Shown here piece after piece: positions 57,260-64,000 of a stretch of 64,000 nucleotides of DNA. Position 1 is the first letter of the stretch. Every line of letters begins with the position of its first letter. The position numbers were made by a program, and so were the translations under genes. The notes under the pieces were generated by a model. It was not told the DNA's origin and did no database searches. It saw only the letters and a program-made list of their open reading frames with translations. This DNA is from Flavobacteriales bacterium (GTDB lineage: Bacteria > Bacteroidota > Bacteroidia > Flavobacteriales_E > Vicingaceae): NCBI GenBank assembly GCA_020635795.1, contig JACJZD010000005.1, forward strand, positions 1 to 64,000, read 5' to 3'.

Positions 57260-58297
57260 ATGAATGGATTAATCGAGCGATACAAAAAAATCAGAAAAAA
57301 AGGAATGCTGGAGAAGAAATTCAAAGGCAGATATGCTTTTGTTGGTATTGGTAACCATTCGCTAAACAATCTCTATCCAGTTTTAAACTACCTAAAAGTT
57401 GACTTAAAATATATTGTTGCTAAAAGTGACGATACACTTGAGCTAATTAAAAACAATTTTGAGCATGTAGTTGCAACCAAAAACCTTAATGATGTGTTAA
57501 ATGACCCTGAAATTAAAGGTGTTTTTGTTTCTGCAAACCCTTCTGCACATTTTGATTTAGCCAAGAAAATTTTAGCCGCTAACAAAAACTTGTTTATAGA
57601 AAAACCTCCTTGCAAATCATCAAACGAGCTAAGTGAGCTTATTTCAATAGAAAAAAAATCATCAGCGTTTGCTTTAACTGGATTACAACGTAGGTATTCG
57701 CCAGTGTACAACATACTTAAAAACAAGGTTAAAGAAGCCAATTATTATACACTAAAATATAAAACTGGAGGTTACCCAGAAGGCGATGAACTGTTGGATT
57801 TATTTATTCACCCTTTAGATGCTCTATTTTATTTGTTTGGAGAAGGAAAAATCAACCATGTTAAAACAATAAAAGGTAAAGGAACAATTGTTTATTTAGC
57901 ACAAGTTGAACATGCTAACGGAGTTATTGGAAGTATTGAATTCTCCACCGATTACTCATGGACAGAAGCTAAAGATGAGTTGACCATTAATACTCCAAAG
58001 GGAGAATACATAACGGATAATACCAGTAAATTGATTTTCTGCTCTAAGCCAAAAATGTTCTTGAATATTCCACTTGAAAAAGTGAAATCGTTTTTACCTC
58101 AAACCACTACACTTTACCAACAAAATAATTTTTTGCCTGTTAAAGAACATAATCAATTGTACTCAGCAGGATATTTCAACGAAATAGAGTGTTTTTTGAT
58201 TGTTTGTGAGGGTGGAAGTTCTTCAAAAAATTCATCATCGTTAAATGAGCTTAAAAGTACGTTTGAAGCCATTGAGACATTGAGAAAGGCTAAATAA
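57260..58297 (+). CDS. Gfo/Idh/MocA-family oxidoreductase
   Basis: NAD(P)-dependent sugar or inositol dehydrogenase family, 345 residues. The Rossmann loop is FVGIGNHSLNNLYPVL (about 28-43) rather than the standard GxGxxG; the catalytic lysine region is FIEKPPCKS near 112; the second domain contains YTLKYKTGGYPEGDELLDLFIHPLDALFYLFG with the conserved histidine. The family oxidises or epimerises nucleotide sugars and myo-inositol. It lies 55 bp after the FkbM gene in the same direction and probably belongs to the same glycan cluster. Substrate unknown. Confidence 0.83.
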   Translation: MNGLIERYKKIRKKGMLEKKFKGRYAFVGIGNHSLNNLYPVLNYLKVDLKYIVAKSDDTLELIKNNFEHVVATKNLNDVLNDPEIKGVFVSANPSAHFDLAKKILAANKNLFIEKPPCKSSNELSELISIEKKSSAFALTGLQRRYSPVYNILKNKVKEANYYTLKYKTGGYPEGDELLDLFIHPLDALFYLFGEGKINHVKTIKGKGTIVYLAQVEHANGVIGSIEFSTDYSWTEAKDELTINTPKGEYITDNTSKLIFCSKPKMFLNIPLEKVKSFLPQTTTLYQQNNFLPVKEHNQLYSAGYFNEIECFLIVCEGGSSSKNSSSLNELKSTFEAIETLRKAK

Positions 58298-58303
58298 TTT
58301 CAT

Positions 58304-58336
58304 ATTCCTGAAGTAGCGATAGCGAATATCAGGAAT
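58304..58336. terminator. hairpin after the Gfo/Idh gene
   Basis: ATTCCTGA (58304-58311) pairs with TCAGGAAT (58329-58336) around a loop holding TAGCGATAGCG; CTAATTTTTT follows. It may act as terminator or be a dispersed palindromic repeat. Confidence 0.5.
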
Positions 58337-58425
58337 CTAATTTTTTAAACCACTAGTTTCCTACCTACGCAGGAATGATAAAAGGGAACTATTATTTCAA
58401 GGTTTTTAGTCTTTACAAGACTACT

Positions 58426-58971
58426 TTATATCTCATCCAAACAAATTATTCTATCTAATTGAATATCATGTGGTTCGGTAGGTACTTTGTCTACTTGTTG
58501 TACAGGGTAAAAAATTCCAACTTTAAAGGCTTTTGGATGGTTTACTAAAAAATTATCATAATACCCTCCTCCATAACCCAATCTATAATTATTGCTGTCA
58601 AAAGCTAAACCAGGAACTATAATAACATCAAAAATACCATTGTATTCAACTGAATTTGCGGGGTGGGTAGTGCCAAAAACACCTTGTTCAACTTCGGTTA
58701 ATGATTTTAATACCAAATTTTGGAGTTTACGATTTTTCAATGTTTTTGGGGTAACAACCGTTATGTTTTGTTTCAACAGCGAGGCTATTAAAGGAGAAAT
58801 ATCTATTTCCCTCCCCATAGGCAAATAAGCATGAACCACTTTAGCATTTGATTCCAAAATAAGCTGTTCCAACTTTTTACAAATCTCAAGGTCGTATCGT
58901 AGCTTTTGAGCAGAATCAATATTTGCTCTTTTTTTGTGCATTTCTGTTCGGAGAGCTTTTTTTTCTTCCAT
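58426..58971 (-). CDS. 5-formyltetrahydrofolate cyclo-ligase
   Basis: Converts 5-formyl-THF to 5,10-methenyl-THF with ATP. 181 residues from the ATG at 58971 (MEEKKALRTEMHKKR); a TTG four codons upstream is less likely. Family motifs are AYLPMGREIDISP, DVIIVPGLAFDSNNYRLGYGGGYYDNFL and the C-terminal EPHDIQLDRII. It starts 15 bp after the recQ stop on the same strand, so it is probably expressed from the recQ promoter. Confidence 0.93.
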   Translation of the reverse strand: MEEKKALRTEMHKKRANIDSAQKLRYDLEICKKLEQLILESNAKVVHAYLPMGREIDISPLIASLLKQNITVVTPKTLKNRKLQNLVLKSLTEVEQGVFGTTHPANSVEYNGIFDVIIVPGLAFDSNNYRLGYGGGYYDNFLVNHPKAFKVGIFYPVQQVDKVPTEPHDIQLDRIICLDEI

Positions 58972-58986
58972 CAGAAATTGCAAAAA

Positions 58987-61185
58987 TTAATTGGCTACAT
59001 TAGAAAGGAATTTGATACGAAGCAAGCGCATTTCTTCTTCCGAAAAAGCATCTTCAAATTCGTCCATTGCCTCATCTAAGCTGTCTGATGCTGCTTCCAT
59101 AAAGTAATCGAATACTTCTTCTTGATCCGCTTCATCAATCATCTCGTTAATGTAATAATCCAAGTTTAATTTAGTTCCAGATTGAACAATCATTTCTAAC
59201 TCATTCAGCAAATCTTCCATTTCAAGGCCTTTTGAAGAAGCTATGTCTTCTAACGACATTTTTCTATCAATACTTTGCACCACATATACTTTTAAACCCG
59301 ATTTATTGACAACCGATTTAACCACCATATCCATTGGTCGCTCAATCTCATTTTCTTCAACATATCTGGCAATAACCTCAATAAACTCTTCGCCAAATTT
59401 TTCGGCTTTTCCTTGTCCAACACCAGTTATAGCAGTCATTTCTTCCATTGTAATGGGATAACGAGTTGCCATATCTTCTAATGAAGGGTCTTGGAAAATA
59501 ACAAATGGAGGAAATCCTTTTTGTTTTGCAATTGATTTACGCAAGTCTTTTAATATCAAAAACAGTTGTTCATCAGCCGCTCCTGCGCTTTTATTTGGCA
59601 CAATAATATCGCCATCATCTGTATCTTCATATGCGTGAGGTTTAACCAATTCAAAAGATTGAGGTTTAGCAATAAATTCCTTTCCTTTAAGGCTAACTTT
59701 TAATACACCGTAATTTTCTATTTCTTTGATAATTAATCCTTCAATAATACATTGACGAACAACAGCTTCCCAATATTTATCATCTTTTTCTTCTCCAGCG
59801 CCTTTACCAAACAATTTGTGTTTATCGTGTCCAAACGACCTTATTTCTGAAGTGCCATTTCCAGCAATAAAATTTGAAATGTATTTCGCTTTAAACACTT
59901 CGTTAAGCCCTAAAATAGCATTCAGCAACAACAAAACATCTTCTTTACCTTCAAATTTATCTTTCGGATTCGCACAGTTGTCGCACATTCCTTTGTCCGA
60001 ACAATCCGAATCCATATATTTTTCGCCAAAATAATGTAGCAATTGTTTTCTTCTACAAACAGCTGTTTCGGCATAAGAAACCATTTCGAAAATTAATTGT
60101 AAGCCTATTTCTAACTCTGCAACTGGTTTTCCATGTAAGAATTTTTCTAATTTTTCGATATCCTTGTAACTATAAAAAGCTACACAAACACCTTCCCCGC
60201 CATCACGACCAGCTCTACCTGTTTCTTGATAATAACTTTCTAAACTTTTAGGAATATCGTGGTGTATTACATACCTAACATCTGGTTTATCGATACCCAT
60301 ACCAAAGGCAATGGTAGCAACAATTACATCGGCATCTTCCATCAAAAACATGTCTTGATGTTTGGCTCTAGAAGCTGAATCCAACCCTGCATGGTAAGGC
60401 AATGCCTTAATACCATTTACTTGAAGAAATTCTGCAATTTCTTCCACTTTTTTTCTACTCAAACAATATACTATACCACTCTTGCCTTCGTGTTGTTTTA
60501 CAAATCGGATAATTTCTTTTTTTACATCTTTCTTGGGACGAACCTCATACTTTAAGTTGTGTCGGTTAAACGATGCTTTAAAAACTCTAGCATCCGACAT
60601 GCCTAAATTCTTTTGAATATCTTCTTGTACCTTTGGTGTTGCGGTAGCTGTTAGTGCAATAATAGGCACTCGATCTATAGATTCAATAATGGTTCTTAAT
60701 CTTCGATATTCAGGTCTAAAATCGTGCCCCCATTCCGAAATACAGTGAGCTTCGTCAATAGCAAAAAAAGAAATTTTAATGCTTTTTAAAAACTCTACAT
60801 TTTCGTCTTTAGTTAACGATTCGGGAGCAACAAACAACAGCTTAGTAACTCCATTGGTTACATCTTGTTTAACTTGTCGGGCTTCTGTTTTAGTTAACGA
60901 AGAGTTGTAAAAATGAGCAACACCTTCTTGGTTAGAAAATCCACGAATGGCATCTACTTGGTTTTTCATTAAAGCAATAAGTGGAGAAACAATTATCGCT
61001 GTTCCTTCGCTCATTAATGCTGGTAATTGGTAACACAAGGATTTTCCCCCGCCAGTTGGCATAATTACAAAGGTGTCTTTTCCTTCTAGTAGGTGATTGA
61101 TAACTTCTTCTTGTTCGCCTTTAAATTTATCAAATCCAAAATATTTTTTTAAATAGTCCGTTAGGGGAGCTGTTGTGGTTTGCAT
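58987..61185 (-). CDS. recQ: ATP-dependent DNA helicase RecQ
   Basis: 3'-5' DNA helicase for recombination and fork repair. 732 residues from the ATG at 61185, the N-terminus giving MQTTTAPLTDYLKK; a longer upstream reading adds 13 unrelated residues. Motifs: MPTGGGKSLCYQLPA (Walker A), DEAHCISEWGHDFRPEYRRL (DEAH plus RecQ loop), ALTATATPKV, GRAGRDGG, and the zinc cysteines C-x16-C-x6-C-x2-C-like in CRRKQLLHYFGEKY...CDNC. A winged helix and an HRDC domain (about 535-605) follow, then an acidic C-terminal extension of about 100 residues typical of the longer Bacteroidota RecQ. Confidence 0.95.
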   Translation of the reverse strand: MQTTTAPLTDYLKKYFGFDKFKGEQEEVINHLLEGKDTFVIMPTGGGKSLCYQLPALMSEGTAIIVSPLIALMKNQVDAIRGFSNQEGVAHFYNSSLTKTEARQVKQDVTNGVTKLLFVAPESLTKDENVEFLKSIKISFFAIDEAHCISEWGHDFRPEYRRLRTIIESIDRVPIIALTATATPKVQEDIQKNLGMSDARVFKASFNRHNLKYEVRPKKDVKKEIIRFVKQHEGKSGIVYCLSRKKVEEIAEFLQVNGIKALPYHAGLDSASRAKHQDMFLMEDADVIVATIAFGMGIDKPDVRYVIHHDIPKSLESYYQETGRAGRDGGEGVCVAFYSYKDIEKLEKFLHGKPVAELEIGLQLIFEMVSYAETAVCRRKQLLHYFGEKYMDSDCSDKGMCDNCANPKDKFEGKEDVLLLLNAILGLNEVFKAKYISNFIAGNGTSEIRSFGHDKHKLFGKGAGEEKDDKYWEAVVRQCIIEGLIIKEIENYGVLKVSLKGKEFIAKPQSFELVKPHAYEDTDDGDIIVPNKSAGAADEQLFLILKDLRKSIAKQKGFPPFVIFQDPSLEDMATRYPITMEEMTAITGVGQGKAEKFGEEFIEVIARYVEENEIERPMDMVVKSVVNKSGLKVYVVQSIDRKMSLEDIASSKGLEMEDLLNELEMIVQSGTKLNLDYYINEMIDEADQEEVFDYFMEAASDSLDEAMDEFEDAFSEEEMRLLRIKFLSNVAN

Positions 61186-61316
61186 TATATTTAGTTGTTT
61201 AGGTATTTTATTACATTTGTACACTAAAGTTACGACAATAATCTTTTACAATTTTGTTAAAAAAAGATTTTTTTTAAATAGTTTTAGCCCAATTCGCTCT
61301 TAAATACTTTAAACAC

Positions 61317-62306
61317 ATGTCATCGGCTGACGAAATAAAAAAATATGCCATTGAGGCGCTAAAAATTGAATCTCAAGCAATTGAGCAACTTACTCAATAC
61401 ATTAACGATGATTTTGTGAGTGTAGTACAATTAATTTTAAATTCTACGGGCAGAGTGGTGATAACTGGTATTGGAAAAAGTGCAATTGTTGCTCAAAAAA
61501 TTGTTGCAACGCTTAATTCTACTGGTACTCCTTCTATTTTTATGCATGCTGCCGATGCTATACATGGTGATTTAGGAAATATTCAAAAAGATGATGTGGT
61601 AATTTGTCTTTCGAAAAGCGGAAGTACACCAGAAATAAAAGTGTTGGCACCTTTGGTAAAAAGTTTCGACAACAAATTGATTGCAATAACTGGCGGTGTA
61701 GACTCCTTTTTAGCAAAACAAGCTGATTTTGTGTTGAACACTTACGTTGAAACAGAGGCTTGTCCTAATAATTTAGCACCAACCAGCAGCACTACTGCTC
61801 AAATGGCAATGGGCGATGCGTTGGCGGTATGTTTATTAAAACAACGCGGTTTTACCAGTAAAGATTTTGCAAAATACCACCCAGGAGGTGCTTTAGGTAA
61901 AAAATTGTATTTGCGTGTAGAAGATATTTCTTCGCAAAACGAAAAACCTGTGGTAAGTTCTAACCAAACCTTGAAAGAAGTAATTGTAGAAATTTCTTCA
62001 AAAAGACTTGGTGTAGCTGCTGTAGTTGATAATAATCCGCCAGTGGTCGGACAAGCTAAATTAATTGGAATTATTACCGATGGGGATTTACGAAGAATGT
62101 TAGAAAAAGACTTAGATATCAATACGATAACAGCAAAAGATATTATGAGCTCATCGCCAAAAACCATTAACCAACATAGCTTGGCTATTGAGGCTTTACA
62201 TTTTATGGAAGACCATAGCATTTCTCAATTGTTGGTAGTTGACGATGATAATAATTTTGCTGGAGTTATTCATATTCATGATTTATTAAGGGAGGGAATT
62301 ATATGA
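61317..62306 (+). CDS. kdsD: arabinose-5-phosphate isomerase (KpsF/GutQ type)
   Basis: Interconverts ribulose 5-phosphate and arabinose 5-phosphate, the first step toward Kdo for LPS. 329 residues. The N-terminal SIS domain has GRVVITGIGKSAIVAQKI, FMHAADAIHGDLG, SKSGSTPEI and the C-terminal-of-SIS PTSSTTAQMAMGDALAVCLL; two CBS domains follow (about 205-262 and 270-328). Pairs functionally with kdsB at 30281. Its stop overlaps the start of a secreted PKD protein by ATGA. Upstream TACTTTAA lies 4 nt before the ATG, a weak -7-like match. Confidence 0.94.
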   Translation: MSSADEIKKYAIEALKIESQAIEQLTQYINDDFVSVVQLILNSTGRVVITGIGKSAIVAQKIVATLNSTGTPSIFMHAADAIHGDLGNIQKDDVVICLSKSGSTPEIKVLAPLVKSFDNKLIAITGGVDSFLAKQADFVLNTYVETEACPNNLAPTSSTTAQMAMGDALAVCLLKQRGFTSKDFAKYHPGGALGKKLYLRVEDISSQNEKPVVSSNQTLKEVIVEISSKRLGVAAVVDNNPPVVGQAKLIGIITDGDLRRMLEKDLDINTITAKDIMSSSPKTINQHSLAIEALHFMEDHSISQLLVVDDDNNFAGVIHIHDLLREGII

Positions 62307-63127
62307 AAACAAAATTTACCATTTTACTTTTTTTACTGTTAAGTTTTCAAATTGGGAAAAGCCAGTTATATCTTAACTTCATAACAAATTTTACTACATG
62401 TTGTGAAGCCACGCCTCCATGTATTATAAATTTTACCCCTTTTAGTCCTGCCAACATAATAAGTTGGCATTGGGATTTTGGTGATGGAGACACTTCTATT
62501 TTGGAAATGCCTTCACATGCTTACAGTTCATCAGGTTTTTACACCATAATATTAATCGCAAGTGATGGAATAGTAACAGATACTCTTATTAGGGTTGATT
62601 ACATTATGATCTTTCCTAAACCAATTGTTGATTTTATTTACAATACTAATGGAGATACTGTTCAATTCTTTGATCAATCTTCAAATGATGCTGCACTATG
62701 GGATTGGGACTTGGGTAATGGAACAACTACTAATGTAGTAAACCCAATTACAACCTATCCATTTCCTCCTGATTCCTGTTATGATGTTACTTTAAGTGTA
62801 ATAAATAATTTTGGCTGTATGGCTTCTTTAACCAAAAACGATTATATCTGTATTAATTCAACTACAAGCATTAATGAACTAAAAAACAATTCTATTTCTA
62901 TTTATCCTTCGCCGATTATTAATAATCAGAAATTAACTGTTAAAGGAATGGGGGTTGAAAAAATGGTAGTTTATGATGTTTTAGGAAGCTTAATACGGCT
63001 ACCTATTATTTCTAAAAATGAAAATGAAATCATTTTCGAAACCAATCAACTGAACAAGGGGGTTTATTTTTTACAATTGCTTTTTAATGATGGCAGTAGT
63101 GCCACAAAAAAAATTATTGTGCAGTAA
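62303..63127 (+). CDS. secreted PKD-domain protein with T9SS sorting domain
   Basis: Exported protein of 274 residues. Signal peptide about 1-20 (FQIGKSQ), then a short cysteine-rich segment (CCEATPPC), one PKD domain (about 42-105, IISWHWDFGDGDTS), a second PKD-like unit (about 108-180, AALWDWDLGNGTTT) and a C-terminal type IX sorting domain (about 195-274, ISIYPSPIINN ... LNKGVYFLQLL ... KKIIVQ). Likely a cell-surface or secreted adhesin-like protein. The ATG overlaps the kdsD stop by 4 bp (ATGA), so it is made from the kdsD message, an odd pairing for a surface protein. Confidence 0.85.
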   Translation: MKTKFTILLFLLLSFQIGKSQLYLNFITNFTTCCEATPPCIINFTPFSPANIISWHWDFGDGDTSILEMPSHAYSSSGFYTIILIASDGIVTDTLIRVDYIMIFPKPIVDFIYNTNGDTVQFFDQSSNDAALWDWDLGNGTTTNVVNPITTYPFPPDSCYDVTLSVINNFGCMASLTKNDYICINSTTSINELKNNSISIYPSPIINNQKLTVKGMGVEKMVVYDVLGSLIRLPIISKNENEIIFETNQLNKGVYFLQLLFNDGSSATKKIIVQ

Positions 63128-63255
63128 TTTACCTCACATTATTTTCACCCAACAAACCCTTCATAATTATTAGAATTGAATATTTCAAAAACTCAACTTT
63201 TTTGGAATTGTATGTCAATTGAAAACTGGAAACTGCTAACTGAAGACTGAACAAA

Positions 63256-64000
63256 CTACCTCAACACATTTATTCGTTCTGCATCTAGTTTTATAAAAAT
63301 AAAAAGTAGAATAGTAAACGACCACAACGAAGAACCTCCGTAACTTATAAATGGTAAAGGAATACCAATTACAGGAGCCAAACCTATGGCCATACCAATG
63401 TTTACCAAAAAGTGGAAAAACAAAATGGAAGCAACAGCATAACCATAAATACGTGAGAAAATAGACCGTTGCCGTTCAGCTAAAAAGATAATACGGAGAA
63501 ACAACCCAACATACAAACAAACCAATACAAACGAACCAAAAAACCCCCACTCTTCACCAATGGTGCAGAAAATAAAATCGGTGCTTTGTTCAGGTACAAA
63601 ATCGTATTTGGTTTGCGTACCTTCTAAAAATCCTTTTCCTGTAAATCCCCCCGAACCAATGGCTATTAACGATTGTTTAATGTTCCACCCATTTCCTTGA
63701 CGCAAGTCTTTTAAACTCGATTTTTTAACTTTTAAATCCTCTTTAATTGCTGATTTTTCTTCCTTACTTATTTTATCGTCTTCCAGCTCTAATTTTAGTT
63801 CTTCAATTTGCTCCATCAACTTATCTTCCTCTCCTAAAAGCACGGTAATTCGTGTTCGTTGATGTTCTTGTAAAACCTTGTTAAAGGTAAAGTCGATGCT
63901 AAAAATATACAAACAAGTAAATAGAAAAATTACAATAGCAAAAAAGTGAGTGCTTCTGTCTCTCATTTCTTTTTTTACCATCAAAACCAATAAGAAAAAC
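63256..64000 (-). CDS. rodA: RodA cell-shape glycosyltransferase, C-terminal part (5' end outside window)
   Basis: SEDS-family peptidoglycan polymerase that elongates the cell wall with a class B PBP. The frame stays open to the window edge; about 248 codons are visible. Motifs are IAIGSGGFTGKGFLEGTQTKYDFVPEQSTDFIFCTIGEEWGFFGS and, near the end, IGIPLPFISYGGSS. Between RITVLLGEED and GNGWNIKQS there is an insertion of about 40 charged residues (63697-63822) with coiled-coil character that E. coli RodA lacks. Transcription comes from outside the window. The 128 bp before its stop contains a TGGAAACTG/TGAAGACTG tract and no clear terminator. Confidence 0.93.
   Translation of the reverse strand, partial: FFLLVLMVKKEMRDRSTHFFAIVIFLFTCLYIFSIDFTFNKVLQEHQRTRITVLLGEEDKLMEQIEELKLELEDDKISKEEKSAIKEDLKVKKSSLKDLRQGNGWNIKQSLIAIGSGGFTGKGFLEGTQTKYDFVPEQSTDFIFCTIGEEWGFFGSFVLVCLYVGLFLRIIFLAERQRSIFSRIYGYAVASILFFHFLVNIGMAIGLAPVIGIPLPFISYGGSSLWSFTILLFIFIKLDAERINVLR

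Noticed and set aside
61186..61224. 13-residue N-terminal extension of RecQ
   Set aside because: Not similar to RecQ; the ATG at 61185 gives the expected start.

Overview
The window is a low-GC (roughly one third G+C by eye) chromosomal segment from a Bacteroidota bacterium, most likely a Flavobacteriales-type, probably marine lineage. Supporting evidence: gldH and several proteins with C-terminal type IX secretion (T9SS) sorting domains; the Bacteroidota promoter -7 element TAnnTTTG in front of many genes; Kdo/LPS genes (kdsB, kdsD) indicating a Gram-negative envelope; an NhaD-type Na+/H+ antiporter; a secreted M49 peptidase; a Bacteroidota-type Ig-like lipoprotein; and DUF6150 and DUF2723 proteins. 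I cannot name the genus. There is no prophage, no CRISPR array, no transposase and no rRNA. There is one tRNA gene, tRNA-Gln(TTG).

Layout. 1-5 kb: end of sucA, sucB (2-oxoglutarate dehydrogenase), tspO, a PLP trans-sulfuration enzyme and an SDR. 5-8 kb: a secreted M43 metalloprotease with T9SS tail and a secreted CBM-like protein. 8-15 kb, minus strand: gyrB, tyrS with a coupled secreted protein, mazG, a YESQAD-repeat protein (DUF6150), pgk, and a GxxExxY nuclease-like gene inside an inverted-repeat cassette. 15-23 kb, plus strand: holB, ricT/PSP1, gldH, PBP1A, scoA, a four-helix-bundle gene, scoB, DUF2750 and a membrane protein. 23-28 kb, minus: M49 peptidase, Ig-like lipoprotein, free-methionine-sulfoxide reductase. 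28-33 kb, plus: small proteins, nhaD, kdsB, rnr, DUF2238. 34-43 kb: an unknown helical protein, a shortened LplT-PlsC-acyl-ACP-synthetase-like fusion, gpsA, a GT39-like glycosyltransferase, lysS and a TlpA lipoprotein. 43-49 kb, plus: secreted endonuclease I, then a three-gene type-I-like exporter (ABC, HlyD, TolC) whose ATPase domain has lost most catalytic motifs. 49-53 kb: B12/radical SAM protein, DbpA-like helicase, DUF4197, tRNA-Gln. 53-64 kb: DUF2723 glycosyltransferase, FkbM methyltransferase, Gfo/Idh oxidoreductase, 5-FTHF cyclo-ligase, recQ, kdsD, a coupled PKD/T9SS protein, and the 3' part of rodA.

Themes. Most genes are core metabolism, information processing and envelope building, and many are packed with 1-4 bp overlaps. 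The most unusual items are: (i) the ABC exporter with a degenerate nucleotide-binding domain; (ii) two cassettes bounded by the same AACCACATAG...-type inverted repeat, one carrying a PD-(D/E)XK-like GxxExxY gene and one without a gene; (iii) a four-helix-bundle gene with its own flanking repeats inserted between scoA and scoB; (iv) a compressed phospholipid-remodelling fusion; (v) a Cys4 zinc-ribbon-like insertion in PBP1A; and (vi) five genes whose promoter -7 element lies exactly 4 nt before the ATG, implying leaderless transcripts. All functional statements come from reading motifs by eye; no database search was run.
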